Part shown: piece after piece, positions 33,636 to 42,205 of the stretch
Layout of the letters: each line of letters begins with the position of its first letter
How positions within the stretch are numbered: the first letter of the stretch is position 1
From: JBAXTZ01 sp041666525
GTDB lineage: Bacteria; Bacillota; Negativicutes; JBAXTZ01
Assembly: GCA_041666525.1 (NCBI GenBank)
Contig: JBAYGT010000016.1
Location: forward strand, 1 to 48,353
Length of the DNA: 48,353 nucleotides
Direction of reading: 5' to 3'
Position numbers and translations under genes: made by a program
The notes under the pieces: generated by a model
Told to the model about the DNA's origin: nothing
Databases searched by the model: none
The model's input: the letters and a program-made list of their open reading frames with translations, nothing else

Positions 33636-34334
33636 CTACATAATCAACCCGGTATTCAAATTAATCAAACTTATGGTGTTTTTTTCTTCTACCAAAGTGA
33701 TATCGAAACATTTTTCCAACTTACGCTTAACCCGTTGTAAAGCGTTATCAATAGATTTTACATGACGATCGAGATCAGCAGCGATTTCTTGATAAGTTTT
33801 TCCGTCCAAATATGAACGTAGCACCTGACATTCCAATTCACTCAAAACTTTGCCGATTGTACGCTCAACTTCCTGCAATCCCTCGCGATAAATCATCAAT
33901 TCTTCAGGATTAACATTTTTAGCACGCGGTATCACATCCATCAGGGTCCGATCGTCATCATCATACATTTGCTTATTTAGCGAGATATATGAATTCAGCG
34001 GCATATGCTTTTGCCTGGTAGCGGTTTTGATTGCAGTAATAATTTGCCGCGTAATACATAATTCAGCAAATGCACGAAAAGAGGCTTGCTTATCGCGGCG
34101 AAAATCACGCACCGCCTTGTATAAACCAATCATGCCCTCTTGCAGGATGTCTTCCTTATCAGCACCGATAAGAAAATACGCGCGCGACTTGTTCTTGACG
34201 AAATTCCGGTATTTGAAAATCAAATACTCATACGCTAAGCTATTGTTACCCTCATGCGCTTCGGCAACTAGTTCCTCGTCCGTCAAACACTCAAAAGTTA
34301 CTGTCTGCATGGGATAAGTTGAGGAATACTGCAT
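33636..34334 (-). CDS. sigH: RNA polymerase sigma-H factor
   Basis: The 232-residue sigma-70 family factor has region 2 at about residues 35-105 (YLIFKYRNFVKNKSRAYF, ADKEDILQEGMIGLYKAVRD) and region 4 at about 160-215 (LSELECQVLRSYLDGKTYQE ... DNALQRVKRKL). This is the Spo0H/SigH pattern that in Firmicutes drives early stationary-phase, competence or sporulation genes. AGGAGG lies 6 bases ahead of the ATG. It follows rlmB on the same strand, as in Bacillus, but with its own promoter. It does not show that the organism sporulates. Confidence 0.95.
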   Translation of the reverse strand: MQYSSTYPMQTVTFECLTDEELVAEAHEGNNSLAYEYLIFKYRNFVKNKSRAYFLIGADKEDILQEGMIGLYKAVRDFRRDKQASFRAFAELCITRQIITAIKTATRQKHMPLNSYISLNKQMYDDDDRTLMDVIPRAKNVNPEELMIYREGLQEVERTIGKVLSELECQVLRSYLDGKTYQEIAADLDRHVKSIDNALQRVKRKLEKCFDITLVEEKNTISLINLNTGLIM

Positions 34335-34376
34335 TGGCTGCCTCCTGAAAAGAAATAGCTGAATCAGTTAAGCACT

Positions 34377-34405
34377 ATTATATTTATTCAACAAAAAAAC
34401 TTCAA
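34377..34405 (-). promoter_or_regulatory. Sigma-A promoter of sigH
   Basis: TTGAAG and a perfect TATAAT are 17 bases apart on the minus strand. The start codon lies 42 bases past the -10 box. Confidence 0.7.
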
Positions 34406-34440
34406 CATATTTTAATAGATTTTAAACTTTTTTTTATTCT

Positions 34441-35175
34441 TTACGTACGTTTGCGTACTATTTCAAAAATCATTAATGCTGTCGCCACAGAAGCGTTTAG
34501 CGAATTGATTTTTCCAAGCATGGGAATACTGACTACATAGTCACATTCTGTCTTGGTTAACCGACCAACACCCTTGCTTTCACCACCAATAACCAACACC
34601 ACCGGAAAATCAAAACTGATTTTTGAAGTCCACAACGACTCACCATCCATATCGGCGGCAACAATCCAAAAACCACTGTCTTTCAACTTCTTTATCAGTT
34701 GGGAAATATTCCCGACCCGGGCAATTGGCATATGCTCGATAGCTCCGCAAGACGATTTCGACACAACCTCGGTAATCGGACAACTACGCCGTTGCGGAAT
34801 AATTATTCCGTTGACGCCGGCAGCTTCGCAGGATCGAATTATTGCGCCAAAATTATGCGGATCCTGCACTTCTTCCAGTACCACAATAAGCGGTTGCCGC
34901 GCACTTTGTTTGGAAAGTGCAATTATCGTTTCAACTTCCGCGTATTCCACTGGCGAAACATAAGCAATAACTCCCTGATGTTTTTGGCCTTCGGCGATTT
35001 TTTCAAGTACTTGTCCCTCAGCTTCCTGAACTGTAACCTTCTGTTGTCGCGCCAAGAGAAAAATATCTTTTAAATGATTGTTGTGTTTATTACGCTCAAT
35101 GATGATCTTGTTTATCGGACGTCCAGCCTTCAACGCTTCAATAACACTGTTATTGCCTAAAATAATATTCGACAT
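34441..35175 (-). CDS. rlmB: 23S rRNA (guanosine-2'-O-)-methyltransferase RlmB
   Basis: This 244-residue SPOUT/TrmH-family enzyme methylates G2251 of 23S rRNA (E. coli numbering). The N-terminal L30e-like substrate domain starts IILGNNSVIEALKAGRPI. Trefoil-knot motifs are seen at VLEEVQDPHNFGAIIRSCEA, VLVIGGESKGVGRL and IPMLGKINSLNASVATAL. The ATG directly abuts the asparaginase TAA. No terminator lies between it and sigH, so readthrough into sigH is likely. Confidence 0.95.
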   Translation of the reverse strand: MSNIILGNNSVIEALKAGRPINKIIIERNKHNNHLKDIFLLARQQKVTVQEAEGQVLEKIAEGQKHQGVIAYVSPVEYAEVETIIALSKQSARQPLIVVLEEVQDPHNFGAIIRSCEAAGVNGIIIPQRRSCPITEVVSKSSCGAIEHMPIARVGNISQLIKKLKDSGFWIVAADMDGESLWTSKISFDFPVVLVIGGESKGVGRLTKTECDYVVSIPMLGKINSLNASVATALMIFEIVRKRT

Positions 35176-36126
35176 TTAATCCATCCAGAGGAATACTTCA
35201 AATAGTCCGTCAGAATTTGCGCCGCCCCGGAACAATACATCTGAGTTACAAGAGTAAGCGATGTTCCCGTCTTTATCGACCGCAATCAATCCGCCATCAT
35301 CCGGACGTAATCTCCGGCGGTGAATAACCTCGTCAGCCGCCTGCTGCACGGACATATTACGATAATAAATCAAATTATGGACGTCTTTTGCCACGCCATA
35401 ACGAATAAACTCTTCACCGTTACCGGTACAGCTGACGGCGACCGTTTCGTTGTTGGCATAAGTACCAGCACCAATAATCGGTGTGTCGCCCACACGTCCG
35501 AATTTCTTGTTTGTCAAACCGCCGGTTGACGTTCCGGAAGCCAGGTTTCCATGCATATCTAAAGCTGCACAACCAACCGTGCCTTTTTTCATTCTCGGCT
35601 CATGGTCAACAAACATACAATCCGCAATAGCCGCGGTTATATTCTCGCCTTCATTCAAAGCTTGCTGCCATTGTTTATAGCGATGTTCGGTGTAAAAATA
35701 ACTCTGCTCAACTAATTCCATACCCATCGATTCAGCAAATTTTTCTGCACCGTGCGAAATCATCATGACGTGCGGCGAATGCTCCATAATCAGACGTGCC
35801 AGTTGTATTGGATTTTTTATCCGCTGCAGGCCGGTTGCCGCACCGCACCCAAATGTTGCGCCGTTCATAATAGAAGTATCTAATTCATGCAATCCGGAAT
35901 TGCTAAATACCGCGCCCTTGCCACAATTAAATATCGGATCATCTTCCATTGTCGATATAGCGGCAACTACCGCTTCAACACTCGTTCCACCAGCCTTCAA
36001 TACGTCTTCGCCGGCTTTTAACGCAGCGGCACAACTATTATTCCACATATCTATTGTTTCCTGCGAAGAGTCACGCGGCAAAACACCTGCTCCGCCATGA
36101 ATTGCAATTGAATACTTTTTGTTCAT
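35176..36126 (-). CDS. Isoaspartyl peptidase/L-asparaginase (Ntn hydrolase)
   Basis: The start is ATG 36126 (MNKKYSIAIHGGAG), with AGGTG 6 bases ahead. The 316-residue precursor belongs to the glycosylasparaginase family. Autocleavage is predicted before T183 in KKGTVGCAALD, which then becomes the catalytic N-terminal threonine. GNLASGTSTGGLTNKKFGRV and GAGTYANN form the substrate pocket. There is no signal peptide. It is co-transcribed with rlmB. The exact substrate (asparagine, beta-aspartyl peptides or glycoasparagine) cannot be decided. Confidence 0.92.
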   Translation of the reverse strand: MNKKYSIAIHGGAGVLPRDSSQETIDMWNNSCAAALKAGEDVLKAGGTSVEAVVAAISTMEDDPIFNCGKGAVFSNSGLHELDTSIMNGATFGCGAATGLQRIKNPIQLARLIMEHSPHVMMISHGAEKFAESMGMELVEQSYFYTEHRYKQWQQALNEGENITAAIADCMFVDHEPRMKKGTVGCAALDMHGNLASGTSTGGLTNKKFGRVGDTPIIGAGTYANNETVAVSCTGNGEEFIRYGVAKDVHNLIYYRNMSVQQAADEVIHRRRLRPDDGGLIAVDKDGNIAYSCNSDVLFRGGANSDGLFEVFLWMD

Positions 36127-36174
36127 TAAATCACCTGCTTTCAAAATAATTCAAATACTCAGGGTCGTGTGAAT

Positions 36175-36205
36175 ATTATAGCAGATAGCGCTTTTGTTTT
36201 GTAAA
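36175..36205 (-). promoter_or_regulatory. Promoter of the asparaginase-rlmB operon
   Basis: The extended -10 TGCTATAAT is preceded by TTTACA at a 19-base distance. The wide spacing is offset by the TGn extension. Confidence 0.55.
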
Positions 36206-36224
36206 TAAATCTGTCAGAAAACAA

Positions 36225-36252
36225 ACAAAAAACGTCAGATTTTTCTGACGTT
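36225..36252 (-). terminator. Terminator of the phosphate transport operon
   Basis: AACGTCAGA pairs with TCTGACGTT around a 4-base loop. TTTTTTG follows on the minus strand. It lies 5 bases beyond the DUF47 stop. Confidence 0.85.
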
Positions 36253-36257
36253 CTATT

Positions 36258-36881
36258 TTAATAGAGCCGCACCACAATTCTATGCAATACGTCCACAACA
36301 ATATCGACGTGCTCAGCAACATCACGTAACTCACGATAAATCTCGCGCCGCTTCAGAGTGTCCGAACTTATCTCCAGCTTAAACATTTCGGCAAGCGCTT
36401 CACGATACTGTATTACTATCAAATATTTTTCTTGGCGCATATTATCAATCAGCCGTTCGGCGTGACGCGGATTCTTTTCCAGCATTGAGGTTGCATCAGA
36501 CAGCGATTTTGCGCCCCGGCTAAGTGCCAAAGACATCCCTAAAATTACATTATCTGTTGGGCAATCATAAACTTTGCAGGAAAACATCGTCGATTTAGCT
36601 GCTTCAATGATACGGTTCATCCTGACCGAAAATATGTAAATATCTTGTCGGGAAAAGGGCGTAAGAAAGGCTTCACTCAAATCAGCTTCCATTTTAAATC
36701 GAACCCGGTCAGCTTCTTCAGCTAAGCTGAGCATCCGGTCATAATTCCGATCTGAGCGGTCAACCAACCATTTTTCCAAACGCCGCACACCTTCAGATGT
36801 AAATTCAGCCTGGCGGCGAAGCGTTTCAAAAAAATCATATTTAGGCGGAAATAACCGGTTAAACAGTTTTTTTGTATCCAT
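36258..36881 (-). CDS. DUF47 (PhoU-like) phosphate transport regulator
   Basis: The 207-residue all-helical protein is of the PhoU/DUF47 type (FFETLRRQAEFTSEGVRRLE at the start, then RVRFKMEADLSEAFLTPFSR and DIYIFSVRMNRIIEAA). DUF47 proteins are encoded with PiT transporters and are thought to gate them. It follows the transporter gene by 22 bases on the same strand. Nothing odd in length. Confidence 0.92.
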   Translation of the reverse strand: MDTKKLFNRLFPPKYDFFETLRRQAEFTSEGVRRLEKWLVDRSDRNYDRMLSLAEEADRVRFKMEADLSEAFLTPFSRQDIYIFSVRMNRIIEAAKSTMFSCKVYDCPTDNVILGMSLALSRGAKSLSDATSMLEKNPRHAERLIDNMRQEKYLIVIQYREALAEMFKLEISSDTLKRREIYRELRDVAEHVDIVVDVLHRIVVRLY

Positions 36882-36903
36882 ATAAGCCTCTCGTCTTTAT
36901 ATA

Positions 36904-37944
36904 TTAAAGCAGATTAAACAGTTTAAACAATATTGCTCCGAATACAGCCGTAGCCGGCATTGTGACACACCAGGAAAGCAACATTTCGCCACCGATCTGC
37001 CAATTAACTCCGCGCGGACTTTCTGCAGCACCAACACCGACAACCGAGCCGGCAATTACTTGCGTAGCCGATATCGGCATGCCAAAATAATTTGCGCTTG
37101 CCAACACGCCGAAGGAAGCAAGATCTGAATTGAAACTATTCAAATTGTTCATTTTGCATACTTTGTTGCCTAATGTTTTTATTATTGCCCAACTGCCAAC
37201 AAGCACGCCTAATCCCATGCAACAACCACAAATTAAGCGCAACCATAGAGGTACTTGTTCGGCTAAAAAAATCTGACTGCCATGATGCTGTCCATGCACA
37301 ACAAAAACCAACATTATCAGTCCGGCTACTTTTTGACTGTCATTTGCACCGTGATTATAAGCAAGTAAACCTGTAAACAACCACTGACAGCTTGACAAGT
37401 TTTTATTTAGCCCGCAGCCAGCTGAACGAAAAACAAGCGAAGCGAATTTTTGCATAACAAAAGCAACAATAATCCCGATTATCGGCGAAAAAATCAGACC
37501 GCATACAATTTTAAAAATTCCGTCAATTTTGCCGTGCTCCAGCAAATCAATTATTCCCCAGTTAACTGCGGCAAAACCGTCTGAACAAATTGCACAACCA
37601 ACCAAACCGCCGACCAATGCATGCGTAGAACTGGAAGGCAATCCAATTTTCCCGGAAAAGAAATTCCATCCAAGCGCTGCAATGAACGCTGCACAAACAA
37701 TCAACAGTACATCGCCTTTTATTCCAACATTAAGTAACCCAACCATACTAAACGCAACACCACTGGCGCCAGTAATCGATCCTAAAAATTCACAACCAGC
37801 CGCCAATGTAACAGCTCGTATCGGTGCTGCAGTATTACTCGCGATTATCGCAGCTATCACTGAACTAGAATCATTTGAACTGTTAGTTAACAAGAAAGCA
37901 ATCGCGACTAACAGAGTAAGCGCAAAAAGGATCTCATATTCCAT
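36904..37944 (-). CDS. pit: Inorganic phosphate transporter, PiT family
   Basis: The start is set at ATG 37944, after GGGTG. The 346-residue membrane protein has about ten helices and both PiT signatures: the N-terminal NSSNDSSSVIAAIIASNTAA and the later YNHGANDSQKVAGL. It is a low-affinity phosphate (metal-phosphate) symporter. It forms an operon with DUF47 and starts 49 bases after pcrA. Confidence 0.93.
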   Translation of the reverse strand: MEYEILFALTLLVAIAFLLTNSSNDSSSVIAAIIASNTAAPIRAVTLAAGCEFLGSITGASGVAFSMVGLLNVGIKGDVLLIVCAAFIAALGWNFFSGKIGLPSSSTHALVGGLVGCAICSDGFAAVNWGIIDLLEHGKIDGIFKIVCGLIFSPIIGIIVAFVMQKFASLVFRSAGCGLNKNLSSCQWLFTGLLAYNHGANDSQKVAGLIMLVFVVHGQHHGSQIFLAEQVPLWLRLICGCCMGLGVLVGSWAIIKTLGNKVCKMNNLNSFNSDLASFGVLASANYFGMPISATQVIAGSVVGVGAAESPRGVNWQIGGEMLLSWCVTMPATAVFGAILFKLFNLL

Positions 37945-37993
37945 TTTCACCCGCACAAATCCAGCTATTGCTTAATTAGCTACTGTTAATTGA

Positions 37994-40207
37994 TTATATT
38001 TTTTTTATCGGTGCAAATTTTGCCATCAATGATTTAATTCCTAGTCCCGGAAAAACCGCCTTCATCAACATTTTCTCGCCTTCACCCTTAACTTCGACTA
38101 CAGTACCGTTACCAAATTCATTATGAACGATTTTATCACCGCAACGCCAGGCAGAAGTCGCTGTCGAATTAGTTTTTTTAAGCAGCGCTTCTTTACCGTC
38201 GAAATGTGTACGGGTACTTACAGCATAAGCAGTTATCGGCATAGTATGCAAGCGTTTGTCTTTTGACCACGAAACACCTTGTCCTTCGGATTCCTCAAGA
38301 TGAACACTGTCAATTTCATCAATAAATCGCGAACAAGTATTAACCGAAATTTGACCGAATATTGAACGAACGCGCGACCTCAGTAAATACAATCTTTTCA
38401 TCGCCCGGGTAATTCCAACGTAACATAAGCGCCGTTCTTCTTCAATTTCTCTTTCATTCATCAATGTGCGGGCGTGAGGAAACAGACCTTCTTCCATCCC
38501 CGCAATAAAAACATACGGAAACTCCAGTCCTTTTGCGGAATGCATCGTCATCAACTTAACACGATCATCTTCGCTTTCGGCTTTATCTAAATCAGTAACT
38601 AAAGCGATGTGCGTCAGAAATTCAGCAACACTGCCGTCAGTGTCGGATTTAACAAAATCCTGGGCAACACCGATAAATTCTTTGAGATTTTCAACACGAG
38701 CATCGTTCTCAGGTGTTTTTGCAAGCTCCAATTCAGCCAGGCAACCAGTCTCACGCAAAATATAATCGATGAAATCCGGAAGCTCGCGCTTTCCTTGTTC
38801 GCCCGCCAATTTGAACATCAACAACGAAAATTCCGAAAACGCTGTGCGGGCCTTGCCGGTCAATTGGTTGATTTCATCAGCACGACTCGACGCTTCAAAC
38901 AACGAAATGTTGTTGTTAATTGCGTATTCCCGTAAATATTTCATACTGGTGCCGCCGATACCGCGTCGCGGAACATTAATTACTCGTTGTAAACTTATCG
39001 AATCGCTCTGATTATACAGTAATTTTAAATATGCAATTACGTCCTTAATTTCCTTGCGTTCATAAAACTTGTATCCGCCAACTATTGAATAAGGAATACC
39101 GGCACGCAAAAAACCTTCCTCAATTGCACGCGATTGCGAATTAGCGCGATACAGTACCGCGCAGTCCGAATATTTTTCGTTGAGTTCGTGCAATTCACGA
39201 ATGTGACGGACAATGAAATCCGCTTCATCACGCTCGTCAATTGCATTATAGCTAATAACTTTTTCACCGGAATGGTTTTCCGTCCAAAGATTTTTGGGCC
39301 GTCGCTCATTATTGTTTTTTATTACGCAGTTTGCCGCGTCTAAAATTATCTGCGTCGAACGATAATTTTGCTCGAGATTAATGATTTTGACTTCAGGATA
39401 ATCCTTCTCAAAATCAAGGATGTTTTTAATATCGGCTCCACGCCAACCGTAAATACTTTGATCTACATCGCCCACAACAAATATATTATGGTGAACTTTC
39501 GCCAACATTTTAGTTAACAAATATTGTACATGATTTGTATCTTGATATTCATCAACTAAAATATATTTGAATTTGCTTTGATATTTTTTTAACACCTCGG
39601 TGTTCTTCTTTAATAACTCAACGGTTATTAGCAGCAAATCATCAAAATCAAGCGCATTATTCTCAATCAATTTTTTCGTATATAATTCAAAAATCTCACC
39701 GACATTTTTTTCAAACGGATCAACAGCCAGTTCCTGAAATTTCTTGTACGTTTGCATCTCGTTTTTAGAACGAGAAATAATTCCGCGAACGTAAGACGGT
39801 TTAAACCGCTTGTCATCAAAATTTAATTCGCGCAAACATTCTTTAATAATTATTTCGCATTCCGATTCATCGTATATTACAAAATTGCGCGAATAAACAC
39901 CGCCTGCGTCAATTTCTTGACGCAGCAATCTTACACAGAAAGAATGAAATGTGCTTATCCAAATCATCCGCCCGTAATTACCAACGATTTGCTGAACTCG
40001 TGTTTTCATTTCTCCAGCAGCTTTATTTGTGAAAGTAATCGCCAGTATCGAATCAATCGGCACACCACTGTCAATTAAATGCGCAATTCTTGCGGTTAAC
40101 ACGGATGTTTTTCCCGAACCGGCACCGGCAATAACCAACACTGGCCCTTCTGTCTGCAGAACAGCCTTTTTTTGAACAGCATTAAGTTTTTTCAAATATT
40201 CTCGCAT
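37994..40207 (-). CDS. pcrA: ATP-dependent DNA helicase PcrA/UvrD
   Basis: The start is ATG 40207 (MREYLKKLNAVQKKAV), 5 bases after GAGGT. The 737-residue SF1 helicase has Walker A GAGSGKT at 28-34, the DEXQ-type box VDEYQDTNHVQY, VGDVDQSIYGWRGAD, and the C-terminal MTMHSAKGLEFPYVFIAGMEEG. The last ~60 residues form the PcrA/UvrD C-terminal beta module (GDKIVHNEFGNGTVVEVKGE). It acts in repair and in removing proteins from DNA. No ligA is adjacent, unlike the pcrA-ligA order in Bacillus. Confidence 0.95.
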   Translation of the reverse strand: MREYLKKLNAVQKKAVLQTEGPVLVIAGAGSGKTSVLTARIAHLIDSGVPIDSILAITFTNKAAGEMKTRVQQIVGNYGRMIWISTFHSFCVRLLRQEIDAGGVYSRNFVIYDESECEIIIKECLRELNFDDKRFKPSYVRGIISRSKNEMQTYKKFQELAVDPFEKNVGEIFELYTKKLIENNALDFDDLLLITVELLKKNTEVLKKYQSKFKYILVDEYQDTNHVQYLLTKMLAKVHHNIFVVGDVDQSIYGWRGADIKNILDFEKDYPEVKIINLEQNYRSTQIILDAANCVIKNNNERRPKNLWTENHSGEKVISYNAIDERDEADFIVRHIRELHELNEKYSDCAVLYRANSQSRAIEEGFLRAGIPYSIVGGYKFYERKEIKDVIAYLKLLYNQSDSISLQRVINVPRRGIGGTSMKYLREYAINNNISLFEASSRADEINQLTGKARTAFSEFSLLMFKLAGEQGKRELPDFIDYILRETGCLAELELAKTPENDARVENLKEFIGVAQDFVKSDTDGSVAEFLTHIALVTDLDKAESEDDRVKLMTMHSAKGLEFPYVFIAGMEEGLFPHARTLMNEREIEEERRLCYVGITRAMKRLYLLRSRVRSIFGQISVNTCSRFIDEIDSVHLEESEGQGVSWSKDKRLHTMPITAYAVSTRTHFDGKEALLKKTNSTATSAWRCGDKIVHNEFGNGTVVEVKGEGEKMLMKAVFPGLGIKSLMAKFAPIKKI

Positions 40208-40235
40208 TGCTACCTCTATCAAATCATGTCTCTAT

Positions 40236-40264
40236 AGTATATGTTATTTTCGGCGGCTGCTCAA
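40236..40264 (-). promoter_or_regulatory. Promoter of pcrA
   Basis: TTGAGC and TATACT are 17 bases apart on the minus strand, with the start codon 28 bases beyond the -10. Confidence 0.6.
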
Positions 40265-40328
40265 GAAATTTATGCATAAACACTGTATGTTGCGAATATT
40301 TCTAAAATATTATTGTATTTAATAACAT

Positions 40329-40357
40329 TTGACAAAGGATATTTAGTTGAGTAGAAT
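40329..40357 (+). promoter_or_regulatory. Promoter of the amino acid permease gene
   Basis: The perfect -35 TTGACA and TAGAAT are separated by 17 bases. The start codon is 30 bases past the -10, with AAGGAG as the ribosome site. Confidence 0.75.
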
Positions 40358-40387
40358 TTTAATTGCGCCAACTTTTAAGGAGAATAA

Positions 40388-41773
40388 ATGCTCAAAATCT
40401 TCCGTAAAAAGTCTATTACTGAAATGATCGCAAATTCCGAAAAAACCGACTTGACACGATCGCTGACTTATGTTGATTTGATTTTGATGGGTGTCGGCGT
40501 CATCGTCGGTACTGGAATATTTGTTTTCACCGGTATCGGTGCAGCACAATATGCTGGTCCGGCTTTAATGTTGTCTTTTGTAATTTCCGGAGCGACCTGT
40601 GCATTTGCAGCGCTGGCTTATGCCGAACTTGCCGCTATGGTTCCGATTGCCGGCAGTGCCTACACTTATACCTACACCGTGTTAGGCGAACTGATAGCCT
40701 GGATTGTCGGTTGGGCGCTTGTGCTGGAATATTCTATTGCTGCCGCGGCTGTTGCTTCAGGCTGGTCGCAGTATGTTGTTTCAGTTTTCGGATCTTACTT
40801 ATTTACAATACCGGAGCAATTACAGAAACCACCGGGAGATGGCGGAATATTGAATCTTCCGGCTGTACTGCTTGTTTTATTTTTGACTTTCGTTCTTTAC
40901 AGAGGAACAAAGGAAAGCGCAAGACTAACTCGGATTTTAGTGTTCGTCAAACTTGCCGTCGTTTTCATTTTTATTGTTCTGGCGGCACCACACATCAATG
41001 TGGCTAACTGGACACCTTTTATGCCGTTTGGTATTAAGGGCGTAATCACCGGCGCTTCATTTGCGTTTTTTGCTTATCTGGGCTTTGATTTAATCGCCAA
41101 TGCTTCTGAGGAATGCAAAAACCCGAAACGTGACCTCCCCATTGGCATTCTCGGCTCACTGGTTGTTGTTACAATACTGTATATTGCCGTTACCGCGATA
41201 ATGACTGGTGTACTGCCGTATACTGAACTTAACACCGGAGCACCAATAACCGCGGTACTTGATTCAATCGGTTATCGATTCGGATCGGCATTACTTGGTT
41301 GCGGGATAATATTTGGTTTAACCGCAGTGGTTCTGGTGTTGTTATATTCACAGACCCGCTTGTTTCTCGCGATGGCACGCGACGGATTGCTCCCGGTTTA
41401 TATTGCAAAAATTCATCCAAAGTACAAAATACCATCGTTGCTCACTGCAATAACCGGAATATTGATTGCAGGCGTTGTAGGTCTGGTTCGGTTAGAAATT
41501 CTTGCGGAATTAGTAAACATCGGAACGCTGTTCGCGTTTATTGCCGCCTCAGCCGGTGTATTGATACTTCGTATAAAAAGCCCGAATGCCCCCCGCCCTT
41601 TCAAATGTCCTTTCCCTTATGTGATAACGCCTCTGGCAATCCTCAGTTGTGGTTTTCTGGTTATGAATTTGCGCCCCGAAACTTGGCATTTTTTTATTGT
41701 TTGGGTCATAGTCGGTTTGATTATATACTCATTCTACGGCTATCACCACAGCAAGCTTGGCAAAGAAAATTAG
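40388..41773 (+). CDS. APC family amino acid permease (CAT/YfnA-like)
   Basis: The 461-residue protein has 12 predicted membrane helices. LILMGVGVIVGTGIFVFTGI in helix 1 and FFAYLGFDLIANASEECKNP around helix 6 are the substrate-binding signatures of the cationic amino acid transporter/YfnA branch. It is a proton-coupled importer of amino acids of unknown specificity. It is the only plus-strand gene between 20 and 48 kb, has its own promoter and terminator, and interrupts the otherwise minus-strand core cluster. It may have been inserted between mrnC and the rlmB-sigH block. Confidence 0.92.
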   Translation: MLKIFRKKSITEMIANSEKTDLTRSLTYVDLILMGVGVIVGTGIFVFTGIGAAQYAGPALMLSFVISGATCAFAALAYAELAAMVPIAGSAYTYTYTVLGELIAWIVGWALVLEYSIAAAAVASGWSQYVVSVFGSYLFTIPEQLQKPPGDGGILNLPAVLLVLFLTFVLYRGTKESARLTRILVFVKLAVVFIFIVLAAPHINVANWTPFMPFGIKGVITGASFAFFAYLGFDLIANASEECKNPKRDLPIGILGSLVVVTILYIAVTAIMTGVLPYTELNTGAPITAVLDSIGYRFGSALLGCGIIFGLTAVVLVLLYSQTRLFLAMARDGLLPVYIAKIHPKYKIPSLLTAITGILIAGVVGLVRLEILAELVNIGTLFAFIAASAGVLILRIKSPNAPRPFKCPFPYVITPLAILSCGFLVMNLRPETWHFFIVWVIVGLIIYSFYGYHHSKLGKEN

Positions 41774-41797
41774 TTTATTTAATATTAATTAAAAAGG

Positions 41798-41830
41798 CGA
41801 CCAAGATTATTTTTCTTGGTCGTCTTTTAA
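41798..41830. terminator. Bidirectional terminator shared by the permease gene and mrnC
   Basis: CGACCAAGA (41798-41806) pairs with TCTTGGTCG (41814-41822). T-runs follow on both strands (TCTTTTAATTTT on plus, CCTTTTTAATT on minus). The right arm encodes the last codons of mrnC. Confidence 0.85.
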
Positions 41831-42205
41831 TTTTGCAAAAATAATTTCAAAGGCGCCGGTCATGAGTTTAAGCTTTCGATCATTTTCCGCTTCAAGATGT
41901 AAATAACCAATCAGGGTTTCGAACCCGGTTGCTGCCCGATATTCAGATACCGTAGCGCTTTTTGGAACTGCTGAACTCGTGTTTCGACCCCGTAAAAAAA
42001 TTTGTTGCTCACTCTCGCTAAAATCCGTCATTAGTCTGCGCACAGCGTAAGCTTGCAATTTTGCCGAAACAATCGTGCGGCAAAACTCATGCAGTTCGCG
42101 GACTTTTTCACAGCCGACCAACAATAATTGTTCGCGCACAAACAATGAAAATACTGCATCACCGATGTAAGCAAGTGTCAGTGGATGTTTTACTGCAGCT
42201 TCCAC
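41807..42205 (-). CDS. mrnC: Mini-ribonuclease III
   Basis: The 132-residue RNase III-like catalytic domain lacks the double-stranded-RNA-binding domain. The family motifs are YIGDAVFSLFVREQLL near residue 13 and a second acidic part (EYRAATGFETLIGYLHLE). In Bacillus it matures 23S rRNA ends. The start is GTG, and the gene overlaps cysS by 16 bases. It is the last gene of the operon. Confidence 0.92.
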   Translation of the reverse strand: MEAAVKHPLTLAYIGDAVFSLFVREQLLLVGCEKVRELHEFCRTIVSAKLQAYAVRRLMTDFSESEQQIFLRGRNTSSAVPKSATVSEYRAATGFETLIGYLHLEAENDRKLKLMTGAFEIIFAKLKDDQEK